A stretch of 64,000 bases of DNA from Ferruginibacter paludis (lineage in GTDB: Bacteria; Bacteroidota; Bacteroidia; Chitinophagales; Chitinophagaceae): the NCBI RefSeq assembly GCF_030409685.1, contig NZ_JAUFQJ010000024.1, forward strand, positions 496,001-560,000, written 5' to 3'. The position numbers were made by a program, and so were the translations under genes. This document shows, piece by piece, positions 8,833-16,745 of the stretch (the stretch's first letter is position 1; every line of letters begins with the position of its first letter). The notes under the pieces were generated by a model. The model saw nothing but the letters and a program-made list of their open reading frames with translations. It ran no database searches and had not been told where the DNA came from.

Positions 8833-10026
8833 TTATTTCATAAAGACAGCTTTCACAGCATCAAGATACCCATAACCGTATACGTTATCGGGTTCGAGGT
8901 AACTCGTTTCCGTCCATTCGTTCCAGCTGTTGATGGTGATCAGCGGAGCCTGGCGGGGATGGGCATCGATATAGTCTTTAGCCATTTGTAATCCTTTGGC
9001 AAAATTTGCGGGCGTATTGTTTTTCATCACAGCGCTTTTGCCTAACCTTGGGCTGTTATCCCACCCGATGCTCACATGCGGATAATAGGTTAATTCAAAA
9101 GCCGTATCAATCCTTGCCCATTCTTTTTTTACTTTTTCCATGATATCCATGTAATCGTTATTGACGTCTAAAAAATGGACAAACTGGTAATGTGTAGCAC
9201 TGGTAAACCCAAGTTTTTTTACAAATTCATTTTCAGGCGCTTTGGTCTTACTTCCATCAAACCCACTATAGTTAAGGTTTTGCGACCACATGGTTAACTG
9301 CAGTTCCAGCCCCGGAAAACCTGCCCTCTTTGTTTCGTCCTTAAACCATTTGAGCGCTGCGGCTGTTTGTTCTATCCCGCCAAGGCCTGCAATCAGTTGT
9401 GGTACATCATAGATCATGAATACAGGGTTACCATCAATTTTATAATATTGCGGCAGCTTAAAATACTTTTCAATATTACGTTTACAGATTTTTTCAAATT
9501 CATCTCTGCTCACCTTTCCTGTCCAGATTACATTTCCATCCTCCACTTTATTCAGTCTTGTATCCCATGTATTTACAACATCATGATTGGCCCACATCAG
9601 GTAAAATTTCATCTTATCTGCATTGTCAGCTTTAAGAAAACCATTGTTCAATGTAGTTTCCATAAACGGGCGGCCATCATACCAGTACCAGTCAAAAATA
9701 AAAACATTTATCCCGTGTTTGGTAGCTTCGCTGATCTCCATATTCATAACCGCCGGATCGGCTTCATTTACTGTTCCCCAAACAGGTTTCCGGTTCCAGT
9801 AATGCCCGGGAAACCGTTGTTGCATATTGGTAACTGTTTCCCATTCACCAATGCCCGAAGGCCAGAATGGACGCAACCGGGGATCGTCGCTGGCGTAAGC
9901 GGGATAGAGAAATGCGGCAACATCATATTTCTTATCAACTACCTGCTTCCTGTTTTGAGCGACGGTATTTCCGGCAATCAACAACAGCATTCCAAATACT
10001 ACAAGCATTTTGATTTGATACATCAT
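8833..10026 (-). CDS. Secreted WbsX/GH99-like glycoside hydrolase candidate
   Basis: The 397-residue product has a clear signal peptide (residues 1-24, cleaved near NTVAQ) and then a domain of the WbsX family, related to GH99/GH71 alpha-mannan-acting enzymes. Diagnostic parts are AAFLYPAYASDDPRLRPFW near the start, NVFIFDWYWYDGRPFMET, and the C-terminal motif SWNEWTETSYLEPD with candidate acidic catalytic residues. WbsX proteins were first named as O-antigen glycosyltransferases; the signal peptide here argues for an extracytoplasmic hydrolase instead. The start could be 10026 or the next Met at 10023. Directly upstream on the same strand is a decayed susD remnant (10126-10376), so the enzyme was probably part of a polysaccharide utilization locus. 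The target glycan is unknown. Confidence 0.8.
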   Translation of the reverse strand: MMYQIKMLVVFGMLLLIAGNTVAQNRKQVVDKKYDVAAFLYPAYASDDPRLRPFWPSGIGEWETVTNMQQRFPGHYWNRKPVWGTVNEADPAVMNMEISEATKHGINVFIFDWYWYDGRPFMETTLNNGFLKADNADKMKFYLMWANHDVVNTWDTRLNKVEDGNVIWTGKVSRDEFEKICKRNIEKYFKLPQYYKIDGNPVFMIYDVPQLIAGLGGIEQTAAALKWFKDETKRAGFPGLELQLTMWSQNLNYSGFDGSKTKAPENEFVKKLGFTSATHYQFVHFLDVNNDYMDIMEKVKKEWARIDTAFELTYYPHVSIGWDNSPRLGKSAVMKNNTPANFAKGLQMAKDYIDAHPRQAPLITINSWNEWTETSYLEPDNVYGYGYLDAVKAVFMK

Positions 10027-10125
10027 ATTTCATTTTTGACAAGATAATTCTATAATTTTTGAATTAACAATACCAGGCTTCACTTCAGCTTACCGGGTAC
10101 TGCATGTGTATCATTAGTAAATTTA

Positions 10126-10376
10126 TCAGTAATCCGGATTTTGACCAATTAGGTTTACCACTGGTGTGTTGCATGTTGATAGGAAAATAATAATTTTCCT
10201 GCTGGAATTGAGAAACATTGGATACGCCGTCAACATTATTAAAACCATCAACTGATACCCGCTTGTTGTAACGTCAGCAATGTAATGTATGCCAGACAAA
10301 GGTCTTAATAACCCGGTAACAGCAGTCCGCCATCTTCTTACCTCCTGTTTGCAACCTATGATTTAAAAGTGAATTC
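10126..10376 (-). pseudogene. Eroded 3' end of a susD/ragB-type gene
   Basis: No intact frame exists, but translating the minus strand in shifting frames gives the C-terminus of a SusD protein in the correct order. The pieces are EFTFKS (10359-10376), VRRWRTAVTG (10312-10341), PLSGIHYIADV, then a long in-frame run from RYNKRV through NNVDGVSN, QENYYFPIN and PNWS (down to about 10143), and after a shift QNPDY followed by a stop (10126-10142). The intact SusD at 39004-40623 ends in LTQNPGY, which supports the match. At least three frameshifts and one in-frame stop are needed. It lies 100 bp upstream of the secreted WbsX/GH99-like gene on the same strand, so a susCD pair was probably lost here and only the enzyme kept. 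Confidence 0.75.
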
Positions 10377-10560
10377 ACTATCCTGTTCTATCCTGTCTGA
10401 GATGTAATGCATTAGATGATTGATCAACCATTAGAGGCAGAAAAAAGTAAATAGAGTATAGGCGATCGTTATTTGCAGCCACAGTTTAGCCGTTTATCAA
10501 AATTAGTTTACCTGTTGAAGTAGAATTAATGACTATTGAGAAATCGGCCTCTCTTGAAAA

Positions 10561-10595
10561 CAAAAAAGCCTTTTTGGGAGAATTTTGGTAAGGCT
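10561..10595 (-). terminator. Rho-independent terminator after tRNA-Arg
   Basis: Read on the minus strand, AGCCTT and AAGGCT form a stem around a 17-nt loop, followed directly by a run of six T. It lies 23 bp past the 3' end of the tRNA gene. Confidence 0.65.
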
Positions 10596-10617
10596 ATTAT
10601 TCTTAATTTTTAAGATG

Positions 10618-10689
10618 TGGTCCCGACAAGAATCGAACTTGTGTCTAAAGTTTAGGAAACTTCTATTCTATCCACTGAACTACGGGACC
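10618..10689 (-). tRNA. tRNA-Arg (anticodon CCT)
   Basis: The minus strand folds as a 72-nt cloverleaf: acceptor stem GGTCCCG/CGGGACC, D-arm GTTC/GAAT, anticodon arm GAAGT/ACTTT with loop TTCCTAA (anticodon CCT, reading AGG), a 4-nt variable loop and T-arm ACAAG/CTTGT with loop TTCGATT. The discriminator is A and CCA is not encoded. It stands alone, with its own promoter and terminator. Confidence 0.95.
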
Positions 10690-10728
10690 ATTCCAACAAC
10701 CAGTTGCTGCTGAGCTTATTTTGGAGTG

Positions 10729-10759
10729 CAAAAGTAACAAACAACCCGATAGCTTCCAA
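10729..10759 (-). promoter_or_regulatory. Promoter of tRNA-Arg
   Basis: On the minus strand, TTG (10757-10759), a 20-bp spacer and TACTTTTG (10729-10736) match the Bacteroidota TTG-N19-23-TAnnTTTG consensus. Transcription would start about 33 bp before the mature tRNA. Confidence 0.7.
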
Positions 10760-10835
10760 CATTGATTATTTGCAACCCTTTTACCGCATCAAACAATCCC
10801 GGCGGCTTCTTTAAGATTCGTAATTTTCTTAGCCT

Positions 10836-10843
10836 TATCTTTG
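10836..10843 (+). promoter_or_regulatory. Promoter -7 element of the 10865 gene
   Basis: TATCTTTG exactly matches the Bacteroidota TAnnTTTG element. It overlaps a possible TTG start at 10841, so that TTG cannot be the true start if this promoter is used; the ATG at 10865 is favoured. Confidence 0.6.
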
Positions 10844-10864
10844 CCATCCAAATTTTTTAAGTAT

Positions 10865-11536
10865 ATGAAGTGGTTAACCCTGTTGATTAAATACCGTTTA
10901 TGGTTGGGAGGAGTTTTATTGGCGCTGGCTATATTTACCAATGTACAGGCTGGTTTCTGGCCTGCATTTGTATTGTACCTGGCTGCGGTAATATTAATTG
11001 TGGGTCATTTTATTTTTGGCCCCATGCGCCTGATACAGGAATGCATGGAAAGTGGTGATATTGAAGGAGCTAAAAAAGTAATCGATTCTATCTGGTTTCC
11101 TTCTTTGCTGATCAAACCTATCCGTTCTGTTTATTATACCGTAAAAGGCAACCTGGATATGGCAGATCAGAATTATGAAGGCGCTGAAAAACATTTAAAA
11201 ATGAGCCAGTCGCTGATGGGTGGCGGTGGCATTTTAGGCGACCAGATGAAGCAGGCTGAAGGTGCCAATAAATTACAGCTGGGTATGCTCGCCATGCAAA
11301 AAGGTGATATGAAACAGGCAGAAAGCTATATCCGCGGCGCTATCCGTGCAGGTTTACCGGATAAAGAAAATGAAGCGGCGGCTTACCTGCAATTGTCATC
11401 CATCATGATCAATAAAAGAGAATTCAGGGCGGGAAAAGAATATTTTAGAAAAGCAAAAGGCCTTAAGCCAACCACACCCCAAATTGCCGACCAAATAAAG
11501 CAAATGGAAAAATATATTACCCGGATGCCGGGATAA
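10865..11536 (+). CDS. TPR-like membrane-anchored protein, function unknown
   Basis: The product has 223 residues from the ATG at 10865. Two N-terminal membrane helices (YRLWLGGVLLALAIFTNVQA and a following hydrophobic stretch ending at FIFGP) are followed by a helical region with tetratricopeptide-like repeats, such as GNLDMADQNYEGAEKHLKMS, MQKGDMKQAESYIRGAIRAG and REFRAGKEYFRKAKGLKP. TPR proteins of this kind serve as scaffolds for protein complexes facing the cytoplasm. The gene stands alone, with a promoter element just before it and a terminator hairpin after it, so it gives no operon clue. Confidence 0.75.
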   Translation: MKWLTLLIKYRLWLGGVLLALAIFTNVQAGFWPAFVLYLAAVILIVGHFIFGPMRLIQECMESGDIEGAKKVIDSIWFPSLLIKPIRSVYYTVKGNLDMADQNYEGAEKHLKMSQSLMGGGGILGDQMKQAEGANKLQLGMLAMQKGDMKQAESYIRGAIRAGLPDKENEAAAYLQLSSIMINKREFRAGKEYFRKAKGLKPTTPQIADQIKQMEKYITRMPG

Positions 11537-11563
11537 ATATTTTTGATGTAATTCTTATATTCA

Positions 11564-11601
11564 AAAGGCCACAAAAAGAATTATTTCCTTTGTGGCCTTT
11601 G
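11564..11601. terminator. Bidirectional terminator between convergent genes
   Basis: AAAGGCCACAAA (11564-11575) and TTTGTGGCCTTT (11589-11600) form a perfect 12-bp stem with a 13-nt loop. It sits between the 10865 gene (+) and the protease gene ending at 11634 (-) and has T/A-rich flanks usable in both directions. Confidence 0.8.
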
Positions 11602-11633
11602 TATTCTTAGCCCCGTTGTGTGAAATTAATCGC

Positions 11634-12434
11634 TCACTCTACCAGCCGGATCGTCCAAAAGTCATCGCAGAGATGCGTATTGGTAATGTAAGCATAAGGC
11701 ATCCAGAAATAACCTTTTATACCCCAGGCTGTACCCCAGCTGTTTCTTATCAATACCATTTGCTTTTTTTCATCATAGCCAACTGCAAGAATAGCATGGC
11801 CTCCCACTACTTTTTCTTTGCTGAAATCGGGCATTGGCATAATCCCTTTTTTGGCCATTGCCGCCGTCATAAAACTTTCATATACGGTAAAGCCAAAAGC
11901 GAATGGATAGCCTTCAGCCAGGCAGCCTTTTAATATGCTGATGTTGCCATTACTAAGCCGCTGGTAAGAAGTGATCTGATTTTGCTGTGCATGCGAATAG
12001 CAGGCGGCTGGTGGCTTTTTGGAGAACTTGGCACCAGCAGATGAATCATCATCATAGGTCCATTCGGTTTCTTTGCAAATGCCATCTTTGTTAAGCGATT
12101 TAATACCATCCCTCAAAAAAGCGCCACTGTCACTGTTTTCAGTATGGATAGCCACCCTTTCGTTATAATACAAAAAAAGTCGACTGGGCATAAAATCAGC
12201 CTTACGTTGTTTCTTTTTGCCAAATTGAAAAGCTCCGGACAGCGAGTTGGCGGTGCAGCTTCCCAATGCTCCCTGGTTATACACTGGTGGGCAAGTGGGC
12301 CGCAGGTCTACTTTTGCAGGCATTTTTTGCATTAATTTCAGCGGGGCTGCATACATATAATCCCTTGCATCGGGCAGGTCGGGCAACCACCCCATTTTAA
12401 ATACTGGTTTTGCATTGTTTGTTTTCTTTGCCAT
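11634..12434 (-). CDS. Papain-like (C1A) cysteine peptidase without signal peptide
   Basis: The 266-residue protein has the complete C1A catalytic set: oxyanion-hole Gln54 and nucleophile Cys60 in NQGALGSCTANS, His213 in VGGHAILAVGYD, and Asn231 in IRNSWGTAWG. The mature-domain start (KVDLRPTCPPVYNQ) comes only about 40 residues after the initiator. There is no signal peptide and no room for a classical inhibitory propeptide, so it is probably cytoplasmic or exported by another route. Residues 10-30 (VFKMGWLPDLPDARDYMY) form a short lead-in seen in bacterial members. No neighbour suggests a substrate. The catalytic assignment is secure and the physiological role is not. Confidence 0.88.
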   Translation of the reverse strand: MAKKTNNAKPVFKMGWLPDLPDARDYMYAAPLKLMQKMPAKVDLRPTCPPVYNQGALGSCTANSLSGAFQFGKKKQRKADFMPSRLFLYYNERVAIHTENSDSGAFLRDGIKSLNKDGICKETEWTYDDDSSAGAKFSKKPPAACYSHAQQNQITSYQRLSNGNISILKGCLAEGYPFAFGFTVYESFMTAAMAKKGIMPMPDFSKEKVVGGHAILAVGYDEKKQMVLIRNSWGTAWGIKGYFWMPYAYITNTHLCDDFWTIRLVE

Positions 12435-12826
12435 GGTGATCTGTTTTTAATATAAGAAATGCTTTTACTTTATTGATCTGGTACATTCATAGACAGCAAC
12501 TGCTGCGGATGCATGTTTAGTTATTGCCTTTCTGATTCGGAGTGGATTTAGTACAATGTGCAATTGCGTCATTGCCCCTGGATTGCAGCCTGGTAATTGA
12601 TATTTCCCGCTGTTAAAAATTAGTAGTTGTATTCCTGCAGGCTTCAATCAATTATCATACAAGATAGAAATCCTGGAAGGCAATGTCAATACCACAAACT
12701 GTTTATTTTTATTGCCTTAACCAGCGCTTATTGACCGGTTATTGGCAAAAAAATACCCGTTATAAAAATAACTGGCTATTAAAACTTTATGTGCTCACTC
12801 TTAAAATAAAATGCAGCCGATGTATG
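12435..12826. other. Intergenic region, nothing recognised
   Basis: These 392 bp between the divergent flank of the protease gene and the end of the SRPBCC gene hold only short frames without family resemblance. I see no hairpin terminator, RNA fold or promoter match. Confidence 0.5.
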
Positions 12827-13300
12827 CTACGCAACCATCTTTCCAAACATGGCTTCAACGGCGGTAAACCGGTAATCAAATATTCCTTTCAATTGCTTTT
12901 TTACAAACAGCGAATTCGCAATGTCTCCAAAAAACCAAAATGGCATTTTGTAATGCACTATATCCGTCATTTCCACACCGCCAGGTACGGCTTTAAAATG
13001 ATGCTGGTGATGCCATAGACTGTAGGGACCAAAACGCTGTTCATCCACAAAATATTTCTTGTCTTCTACATGTGTAATTTCCGTCATCCAGTATAAAGGT
13101 ATACCCAGTATAGGTTTTACTGTATATTCAATTACCTGTCCGGGATACATTTTATCGCCATGGTATTTGGAAATAATATTAAAGCCCATCTTATCCGGTG
13201 TAATTTTTTGCAGGTTGGCGGGACTGCTGAAAAAGTCCCACGCTTCATTAAGGGTTACGGGTAATTGCTGTACAGTTTTAAGAGAGTAGACTTTGCTCAT
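12827..13300 (-). CDS. SRPBCC (START-like) family protein
   Basis: This 157-residue soluble protein has the SRPBCC ligand-binding fold signature: it starts VYSLKTVQQLPVTLNEAWDF with the typical FFSSPANLQKITP segment, passes through TEITHVEDKKYFVDEQRFGP and WHHQHHF, and ends with a long C-terminal helix (LKGIFDYRFTAVEAMFGKM). Family members bind hydrophobic ligands; the closest general group is the cyclase/dehydrase-like coenzyme Q-binding type. No ligand can be assigned. It is a single gene, divergent from the helicase gene at 13520. Confidence 0.8.
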   Translation of the reverse strand: MSKVYSLKTVQQLPVTLNEAWDFFSSPANLQKITPDKMGFNIISKYHGDKMYPGQVIEYTVKPILGIPLYWMTEITHVEDKKYFVDEQRFGPYSLWHHQHHFKAVPGGVEMTDIVHYKMPFWFFGDIANSLFVKKQLKGIFDYRFTAVEAMFGKMVA

Positions 13301-13519
13301 TTTTGTATTTTACCCTACAACAATAATAAATGTATTTTGTTTTCAAATTGCGACCGCAGCCTGGCGTTTGAAGCTAAAAAAATAACTAGCTGATAAAAAA
13401 TGCGGGGGCACAAAACAGATGTTGCATCCATAAATATTTTAACGCTACCAGCAGGCTTGTTATCTTTAATCAATTTCCCCGGGGATTATTTTTACAGTTA
13501 AACCGTCCTGCAACAGAAC

Positions 13520-16500
13520 ATGCAAACATATCAACAACAGCTACAACAAAAATTCAACGACGAATATATAAAGCTCAACGAACAGCAGCGCATCGCCGTG
13601 GATACTATTGAAGGTCCAGTGATGGTGATCGCTGGTCCGGGTACAGGTAAAACACAAATCCTTGCTGCAAGAATTGGTAAAATTTTATTGGATACAGATG
13701 CTCTGCCTGAAAATATTTTATGCCTCACCTATACCGATGCCGGTGCCATAGCCATGCGGCGAAGGTTGCAGCAATTTATTGGTGCTGATGCTTACAAAGT
13801 AAATATTTACACCTTCCATGCTTTTTGCAATGATGTGATACAGGATAATTTGCCGCTGTTTGAAAAAAATTCGCTGGATGCTATTTCAGAACTGGAGGGC
13901 ATCCAATTATTTAAAGCACTGATAGATAATTTTAAAAAAGAGCATCCGCTGAAAAGATACCGCGGCGATGTATATTATGAAGTAAACAACCTGCGAAATT
14001 TATTCAGTAACATGAAAAGAGAAGGCTGGACACCTGCCTTTATCAATGAAAAAATAAATGATTTTATAAAAGATTTGCCGCTGAGAGATGAGTTTGTATA
14101 CAAAAGAAAATACAAGCAATTTAATGCCGGGGATATTAAGCAGGACAAGATCGATGAAGAAATTGACAAGGCTGAAAAATTGCGTGCCGCGGTAAATGAA
14201 TTTGAAAATTTTCAGCGATTAATGCGCCAGAAAAACCGCTACGATTTTGATGATATGATCAACTGGGTGATTGCTGTTTTTGAAAACAACCCGAATGTAT
14301 TATCCGAATACCAGGAGCGGTTCCGGTATATTTTGGTAGATGAATTCCAAGACACCAGCGGTACACAAAACAGGCTGGTGCAGCTGCTCATCAATTACTG
14401 GGATACACCGAATGTATTTGTAGTGGGGGATGATGACCAAAGTATTTACCGCTTCCAGGGTGCCAATGTGGAGAACATGCTGGGTTTTGCAGATCAGTAT
14501 GTATCGGTTTTAAAAACCGTGGTACTTACCAATAACTACCGCAGTACACAACCCATACTGGATATATCAAAAACGCTGATCAACAAAAATGAAGAGCGGC
14601 TGGTAAAACAAATTGAAGGCCTCAGCAAAGAATTGATTTCGTCAAGGGAAGAGCTGAAATCCCTGCTGCACCTGCCGCTTGTTACAGAGTACAATTCGGT
14701 ACGGGACGAATTGGCAGGCATCACCAACCAGATAGAGGCGTTACTCCAAGACGGAATAGCCCCCGGAAAAATCGCCGTTATCTATAAAGAAAATAAATAC
14801 GGCGAAGAACTGGCGGCTTACCTGCGCTTAAAAAAGATATCCATCTTCAGCAAGCGTTCGGTTAATATTCTGGAACATCCATTTGCAAAAAAGATCATCG
14901 AAATATTGCGGTATTTAAATGCCGAACATGATATCCCATATGGAGGTGATAAAATGCTGTTCGAAATATTGCACTATGATTTTTATACAATTCCACCTAT
15001 AGAAATTGCAAAAATTACGGTGGAAGTAAATAAGAAGCGGTATAACAATGAACAAACTTCTATTCGTAAACTATTGTACGATAAAGCAACAGCAAGGCCG
15101 AAAGATTTATTTGATACCGGAATCAATGAAAAACTAAAAACCTTTAGTGGAATCATTGAAAGACTGATTGCAGATGTATCAAATGTAACCCTGCAGCAGT
15201 TGTTTGAAAAGATCATTCATGATGGTGGTGTGCTCACTTACATTATGCAAAGTGATGAAAAGGTGATGCTGATGCAATTGCTTACCAAACTATTCGATTT
15301 TATAAAAGATGAAACCGCACGCAACCCATTTTTAAATTTAGATGATCTCGTAAAAACAATCGACCTTATGCAAAAAGAGGAATTGAAGTTACCCCTCACG
15401 CAGGTATCAGGAAGTGAAAAAGGCGTAAACTTATTAACGGCGCATGGCAGTAAAGGGCTTGAATTTGAATACGTATTTTTTGCGGGCATCAATGCCTCGA
15501 GCTGGGAAAAAAAGCGCAAGCCCGCAGGTGGTTATAAAATGCCGGATACGCTGTTTTCATCACAACCAAAATCAAGCGAGGAAGAGGAATTAAGGCGACT
15601 GTTTTATGTGGCCCTTACACGTGCGGAAAAGCACCTTCATATTTCGTACGCCAAGCATAAAAACGATGGCAAGGAAATGGAACCCTCCATGTTCCTGGCA
15701 GAAATTTTAGAACAGCATATTTTGCCGGTACAAAAAGTTACTTTAACAGATGAAGAAATGTTGGTGTTTCAGCAACTGCAGTTCACCGCACAGGCGCCGG
15801 AAATTGAAAAAAGCGAGGCCGATTTTATCAGTGGTTTACTGGATAAATTCGTGATGAACGTAACAGCATTGAGTGCCTACCTTGATTGTCCTTTAGGCTT
15901 CTATTATAAAAATCTGATCCGCATACCGGCAGGTAAAAGTGAAACGCTTGAATTTGGAAGTGCCATCCATTATGCACTGGAAAAATTGTTCACCAAAATG
16001 CTTGCCAGCGAAAGCAAAACCTTTCCGCCAAAAGAAGAAGTAGTGGCTGACTTTAGCCGTTACCTGCGCAAACACCGGGAAAATTTTACAGAAGAAGAAT
16101 TTCAGCGGAGAATGGAACAAGGCTCCATGGTATTGCCGGAATACTATGACACATACATCAACACCTGGAATAAGATTGTTACGGTTGAAAGAAATATCCA
16201 GGGCGTAGTTGTGAATGGGGTACCACTGAAGGGCAAGCTTGATAAGCTTGAATTTAACGGCAAAGAAATAAACGTGGTGGATTATAAAAGCGGTAATGTT
16301 GACAATGCGTTACCTAAAATGAAAGGCCCTAATGATAAAGACCCCAACGGTGGCGACTATTGGCGGCAGGCGGTTTTTTATAAAATACTGGTTGATAATT
16401 ATGGTCAGAAAGACTGGAAGGTAATCAGCACCGAATTTGATTTTGTTGAACCCGATAAAAAGAAGCAATACCGCAAAGAAAAAATCATCATCACCCCTGC

Positions 16501-16675
16501 TGATACCGAAACCGTAAAACAACAAATAAAAACGGTGTGGGCAAAAATACAGGCCAGGGAGTTTTATACCGGCTGCGGTAAACCCGAATGCCACTGGTGC
16601 AATTTTGTAAAAGACAATAAACTGGCCGTAGCACTGCACGATTTGATTGGGGAAGAAGAGGAAATAAACCCTTAA
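13520..16675 (+). CDS. UvrD-family helicase fused to an Fe-S PD-(D/E)XK nuclease
   Basis: This 1051-residue protein unites a superfamily 1A DNA helicase with a RecB-type nuclease. Helicase motifs are Walker A AGPGTGKT (38-45), Walker B VDEFQD (273-278), motif III GDDDQSIYRFQGA (303-315), NNYRST (338-343), motif V LLTAHGSKGLEFE (638-650) and motif VI LFYVALTRAEK (694-704). The C-terminal domain has His817, the catalytic GKLDKLE (Asp908) and VVDYKSG (Asp921, Lys923), and Gln950. Cys790 just before the nuclease plus Cys1019, Cys1024 and Cys1027 at the end match the four-cysteine 4Fe-4S arrangement known in AddB, AdnAB and Cas4-type nucleases. I infer an end-processing or recombination role. Partner AddB/RecC-like genes are not adjacent. 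Confidence 0.9.
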   Translation: MQTYQQQLQQKFNDEYIKLNEQQRIAVDTIEGPVMVIAGPGTGKTQILAARIGKILLDTDALPENILCLTYTDAGAIAMRRRLQQFIGADAYKVNIYTFHAFCNDVIQDNLPLFEKNSLDAISELEGIQLFKALIDNFKKEHPLKRYRGDVYYEVNNLRNLFSNMKREGWTPAFINEKINDFIKDLPLRDEFVYKRKYKQFNAGDIKQDKIDEEIDKAEKLRAAVNEFENFQRLMRQKNRYDFDDMINWVIAVFENNPNVLSEYQERFRYILVDEFQDTSGTQNRLVQLLINYWDTPNVFVVGDDDQSIYRFQGANVENMLGFADQYVSVLKTVVLTNNYRSTQPILDISKTLINKNEERLVKQIEGLSKELISSREELKSLLHLPLVTEYNSVRDELAGITNQIEALLQDGIAPGKIAVIYKENKYGEELAAYLRLKKISIFSKRSVNILEHPFAKKIIEILRYLNAEHDIPYGGDKMLFEILHYDFYTIPPIEIAKITVEVNKKRYNNEQTSIRKLLYDKATARPKDLFDTGINEKLKTFSGIIERLIADVSNVTLQQLFEKIIHDGGVLTYIMQSDEKVMLMQLLTKLFDFIKDETARNPFLNLDDLVKTIDLMQKEELKLPLTQVSGSEKGVNLLTAHGSKGLEFEYVFFAGINASSWEKKRKPAGGYKMPDTLFSSQPKSSEEEELRRLFYVALTRAEKHLHISYAKHKNDGKEMEPSMFLAEILEQHILPVQKVTLTDEEMLVFQQLQFTAQAPEIEKSEADFISGLLDKFVMNVTALSAYLDCPLGFYYKNLIRIPAGKSETLEFGSAIHYALEKLFTKMLASESKTFPPKEEVVADFSRYLRKHRENFTEEEFQRRMEQGSMVLPEYYDTYINTWNKIVTVERNIQGVVVNGVPLKGKLDKLEFNGKEINVVDYKSGNVDNALPKMKGPNDKDPNGGDYWRQAVFYKILVDNYGQKDWKVISTEFDFVEPDKKKQYRKEKIIITPADTETVKQQIKTVWAKIQAREFYTGCGKPECHWCNFVKDNKLAVALHDLIGEEEEINP

Positions 16676-16720
16676 GTCAATTTTATGATTCAGGGTTGCG
16701 GGCAAATAGCATAAAGGGTT

Positions 16721-16728
16721 TAAGTTTG
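16721..16728 (+). promoter_or_regulatory. Promoter of the 16746 lipoprotein gene
   Basis: TAAGTTTG (16721-16728) follows TTG at 16696-16698 with a 22-bp spacer, matching the Bacteroidota promoter consensus. The leader before the ATG at 16746 would be only about a dozen bases. Confidence 0.6.
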
Positions 16729-16745
16729 CAGTTCAACACCATTTG

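Noticed and set aside
10618-10689. The tRNA-Arg gene as an integration site for a mobile element
   Set aside because: No integrase, no repeated tRNA 3' end and no mobile genes occur on either side in this window.
12465-12647. A 60-codon minus-strand frame between the protease and SRPBCC genes
   Set aside because: The composition is unlike a protein and there is no promoter or neighbour support.
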